Source: CAYVBJ01 sp964415185
GTDB lineage: Bacteria > Bacteroidota > Rhodothermia > Balneolales > Balneolaceae
Reading direction: 5' to 3'
NCBI GenBank assembly: GCA_964415185.1
Contig: CAYPZI010000149.1
Coordinates: 1 to 6,713, forward strand
Length of the DNA stretch: 6,713 nucleotides
The notes under the pieces are model-generated. The model saw nothing but the letters and a program-made list of their open reading frames with translations, was not told the DNA's origin and did not search any database. The translations under genes and the position numbers were made by a program. The stretch's first letter is position 1. Each line of letters opens with the position of its first letter. Below, piece by piece: positions 4,366 to 6,713 of the stretch.

Positions 4366-6713
4366 ATGAGTATCACAAGAACGCATATACACAAAAACCG
4401 AAGAACAGGAGCTCATACGATGAGCATCATTCTCGCCGCCATCTGCAGTATTGTGCTGACGACCGCCAGCGCATCCGGAACGGACACTGAGCAGGCAAGG
4501 AATATCCTCAAAGAAACCGGGATAACCGGCGGACTGGTCGTCCATGTCGGTTGCGGGGAGAACCCCGCCCTGACTCTGGCCCTGCGGGCGAACGATTCCT
4601 TTGTTGTCCAAGGTTTGGAAACCGACGCGGAGAAAGTTTCCAAGGTTCGGAAAGTCATCCAGGACGCCGGCGCCTACGGCCCGGTGAGCGTGGCGCCCTG
4701 GTCCGGCGGCGCCTTGCCCTATGTGGATAACCTGGTGAACCTGATCGTGGTGTCCGGCGAGGATAGCCAGGTTTCGCACGAGGAAATCGAGAGGGTACTT
4801 GTCCCCGGCGGTTGGGCTTATTCGCTTCATCCTTCATCCTTCATCCTTCATCCTTCATCTTTCAGCCCTCAGCCTTTCCAAAAGCCCTGGCCGGCGGAAA
4901 ACGACGAATGGTCTCACTATCTCCGCGACGCTTCCGGCAACCCCGTCGGTACGGACGAAGCCTTTGGTCCGTCGCGGCACATTCAATGGATGGACGCGCC
5001 GATGTACACCCGGTATCACGAAAAGATGTCCGGCCTGAGCGCCATGGTGTCCGATCATGGTCGGGTATTTCATATCCTGGACGAGCAAATCCCGGCCTTG
5101 GTCGGGCTCGACCCGAAATGGCGGCTCACCGCCCGGGATGCGTTCAATGGATTGGTTCTTTGGCAAAAAGACATTGCCGTGTGGCAGGATTGGATGACAC
5201 CGTTTAAGTCTGGGCCTGCCACCCTGCCGCGGCGCTTGGTGGCGACCGGCGATCAAGTGTTTGTGACCTTGGGTATCGGCGAGCCGGTATCCGTCTTGGA
5301 AGCCGCGACCGGCAAGGCTCTGGGCACACTCGATCCATCCGCCTTCACGGAAGAAATCCTTGTGGCTGACGGCGTGGTCATCTGCGCGGGAAATGCCACT
5401 CGTTCATCCTTGAAACCGGGGAAATTCTTTTGGGAAATGGAACCGTGGTTTGTGCGGGCGTTCCGCATGTCCGACAGGAGTAAGCTGTGGGAAGCGGAAT
5501 CCGTGGTTTATCCGCTATCATTGGCGGTAGCGGATCAGACGCTGTTTTTCTTCGATGGCGAAGCGGTCGTCGCCAGAAATCTTTTGACCGGAGAATCGCT
5601 GTGGCGCTCGGAGCGTCTTGACGCGGACTCCAAACCGCCCTCCTGGCACGGCGCGACCCTGGTGGTGGCCGATGGCGTGGTTCTATTTTCCGGCGGCACG
5701 GGGAAGTCAACCACATTGTTCGCCCTCGACGCCAAGACCGGCGCGAGCTTGTGGGACGCCGTCAACCCCGACTCGGGGCATTTCACCCCCAAGGATGTAT
5801 TGGTCGTTCGGGGTGTAGTCTATGTTGGCGACACCAATAGCGGTAGCGGTAAAGGATATTATGGATACGATCTTCACAGCGGGCGTCCGGCGGGCAATCT
5901 GTTGACGAAAGAGAAGTATTTTCATCAACGCTGTTATCGGGCGCGGGCCGCGGGCCATTATATCCTTTCCCCCCGCGACGGCACGGAACTGGTCGATGTC
6001 CGCGACGGCGCTTGGCAAAGCCAGAAGTGGATTCGCGGCGCCTGTCTGTTTGGTGTGATGCCCAGCTATGGCATGCTTTACATCACCCCGCAACCCTGCG
6101 GTTGCTTTGCGGATCATAAACTCACTGGCTTCGCCACACTGCGATCAAGCAGTCCAACCGTTGAGCGTCTGCGGGCAAGGCCCGATGCCAAGCGACTTGT
6201 CCGTGGACCCGCCTATGCGATACAGCAAGAATCCCCAAACGCACATCCCACATCGGAAGACTGGCCGACCTATCGCCAGAACAACGCCAGAAACGGCTCG
6301 ACCGCCGCCGCCGTATCCGACGAAATGGCTCCTGCCTGGACCACGGCCCTGGGCGGCAAACTCACCGCGCCGACAATCGCCGGCGGCAAGGTGTTTGTCG
6401 CTGAGCGCGACCGGCACCGCCTGGTGGCCATTGATGCCGGTTCGGGCAAAGTCTTGTGGCGATTCGTCGCCGATGGGCGCATCGATTCGCCGCCGACGAT
6501 CTACCGTCATTTGGCCATCTTCGGCTGCCGCGATGGCGCGATCTATGCTGTTCATATCGCCGATGGGCAACTGGCGTGGCGTTTGCAAGTCGCCCCTGAT
6601 CTGAAAACGATGGCGTATGGCCAACTCGAATCCCTCTGGCCGCTCTTCGGTTCAGTCCTGATTCGTGATGATATGCTCTACGCCGTGGCGGGCCGATCGA
6701 TGCATCTCGATGG
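4366..6713 (+). CDS. Secreted methyltransferase-like / PQQ beta-propeller fusion protein (3' truncated by window)
   Basis: One uninterrupted frame runs off the window. Numbering is from ATG 4420. The start is either 4366 or 4420; the shorter form opens MSIILAAICSIVLTTASA, a signal-peptide core with no basic residue. The longer form adds 18 residues rich in Arg, Lys and His that would supply the n-region, so I chose 4366. A class I methyltransferase-like fold follows: VHVGCGEN at 41-48 (motif I), acidic E67 after strand 2, LPYVDNLVNLIVV from 99, and VLVPGGW at 126-132. From about 155 the chain reads KPWPAENDEWSHYLRDASGN and enters propeller repeats of PQQ/BamB type (AFNGLVLW, LLTGESLW, AKTGASLW). 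A second propeller begins near DWPTYRQNNARNG (614) with AGSGKVLW and ADGQLAW. The domain order matches a family I know from Planctomycetes, Verrucomicrobia and Lentisphaerae, usually annotated only as a PQQ-binding-like propeller protein. Its function is unknown. The end of the second propeller is missing. Confidence 0.82.
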   Translation, partial: MSITRTHIHKNRRTGAHTMSIILAAICSIVLTTASASGTDTEQARNILKETGITGGLVVHVGCGENPALTLALRANDSFVVQGLETDAEKVSKVRKVIQDAGAYGPVSVAPWSGGALPYVDNLVNLIVVSGEDSQVSHEEIERVLVPGGWAYSLHPSSFILHPSSFSPQPFQKPWPAENDEWSHYLRDASGNPVGTDEAFGPSRHIQWMDAPMYTRYHEKMSGLSAMVSDHGRVFHILDEQIPALVGLDPKWRLTARDAFNGLVLWQKDIAVWQDWMTPFKSGPATLPRRLVATGDQVFVTLGIGEPVSVLEAATGKALGTLDPSAFTEEILVADGVVICAGNATRSSLKPGKFFWEMEPWFVRAFRMSDRSKLWEAESVVYPLSLAVADQTLFFFDGEAVVARNLLTGESLWRSERLDADSKPPSWHGATLVVADGVVLFSGGTGKSTTLFALDAKTGASLWDAVNPDSGHFTPKDVLVVRGVVYVGDTNSGSGKGYYGYDLHSGRPAGNLLTKEKYFHQRCYRARAAGHYILSPRDGTELVDVRDGAWQSQKWIRGACLFGVMPSYGMLYITPQPCGCFADHKLTGFATLRSSSPTVERLRARPDAKRLVRGPAYAIQQESPNAHPTSEDWPTYRQNNARNGSTAAAVSDEMAPAWTTALGGKLTAPTIAGGKVFVAERDRHRLVAIDAGSGKVLWRFVADGRIDSPPTIYRHLAIFGCRDGAIYAVHIADGQLAWRLQVAPDLKTMAYGQLESLWPLFGSVLIRDDMLYAVAGRSMHLD
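4407..4411 (+). promoter_or_regulatory. Ribosome binding site for ATG 4420 (second repeat copy)
   Basis: AGGAG lies 8 nt before ATG 4420. This is a textbook Shine-Dalgarno arrangement leading directly into the hydrophobic signal-peptide core. Confidence 0.65.
4825..4873 (+). repeat. Heptanucleotide tandem repeat (CTTCATC) inside a coding region
   Basis: Five perfect copies of CTTCATC (4825-4859) are followed by two degenerate ones (TTTCAGC, CCTCAGC). In the gene's frame they encode LHPSSFI then LHPSSFS, residues 136-149. The repeat lies exactly between the methyltransferase-like part (ending VLVPGGWAY) and the conserved KPWP segment that precedes the first propeller. Because 7 is not a multiple of 3, gain or loss of one or two copies would shift the frame. 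All three + strand frames are open through the repeat itself. Confidence 0.95.

Larger units (their letters stand above)
4321..4428 (+). repeat. 54-bp tandem duplication carrying a ribosome binding site and start codon
   Basis: Two head-to-tail copies, 4321-4374 and 4375-4428, differ at only 4 of 54 positions. Each begins ACAAGAACGCATATACAC and contains AGGAG, an 8-nt spacer and ATG. The unit is 18 codons, so both copies are in frame with the long gene that follows. The peptide repeat is TRTHIHKNPRTGVHPMSI, then TRTHIHKNRRTGAHTMSI. The surrounding leader (about 4259-4320) is A-rich, unlike the genes, and contains another AAGGAG at 4300-4305 with no ATG at normal spacing. Confidence 0.92.

Overview
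The window carries one strand of co-directional genes, all on the + strand. It looks like part of a carbohydrate-related accessory locus from a member of the Planctomycetes-Verrucomicrobia-Lentisphaerae group. I infer the taxon from the protein families, not from a marker gene. The clearest sign is a long secreted protein that fuses a methyltransferase-like domain to PQQ-type beta-propellers; I know this architecture mainly from those phyla. The secreted five-bladed propeller proteins next to a GH32 enzyme fit the same picture.

Layout. Positions 1-326 hold the 3' end of a glycoside hydrolase family 32 (fructan/sucrose-type) gene. A secreted five-bladed propeller protein with a C-terminal beta-sandwich follows at 398-2029. 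A diverged paralogue at 2074-4026 has a discoidin (F5/8 type C) domain inserted in its beta-sandwich. It is cut by a single in-frame TGA at 2578-2580, although homologous protein sequence continues in the same frame on the far side. Its stop overlaps the ATG of a broken remnant (about 4023-4258) that starts with a frameshifted signal peptide. An A-rich leader then contains a 54-bp tandem duplication that copies a complete ribosome binding site and start codon. From 4366 or 4420 to the window end, one uninterrupted frame encodes the methyltransferase-like/PQQ-propeller protein, which is incomplete at its 3' end. A 7-bp tandem repeat lies inside this gene, in the hinge between the two parts.

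How the parts may work together. The short gaps (71 bp, 44 bp, then an ATGA overlap) suggest that the first genes are transcribed together. The GH32 enzyme and the two propeller proteins plausibly act outside the cytoplasm on a fructan-like or other plant/algal glycan. I could not assign catalytic residues to the propeller proteins with confidence. The propeller fusion protein may be a separate unit with its own leader.

The main message is decay and repeat-driven change: one nonsense codon, one frameshifted remnant, one duplicated translation start and one frame-changing 7-bp repeat lie within about 2.3 kb. I saw no tRNA, rRNA, CRISPR array, insertion sequence, convincing promoter or intrinsic terminator. 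The minus-strand open frames look like shadows of the + strand genes.
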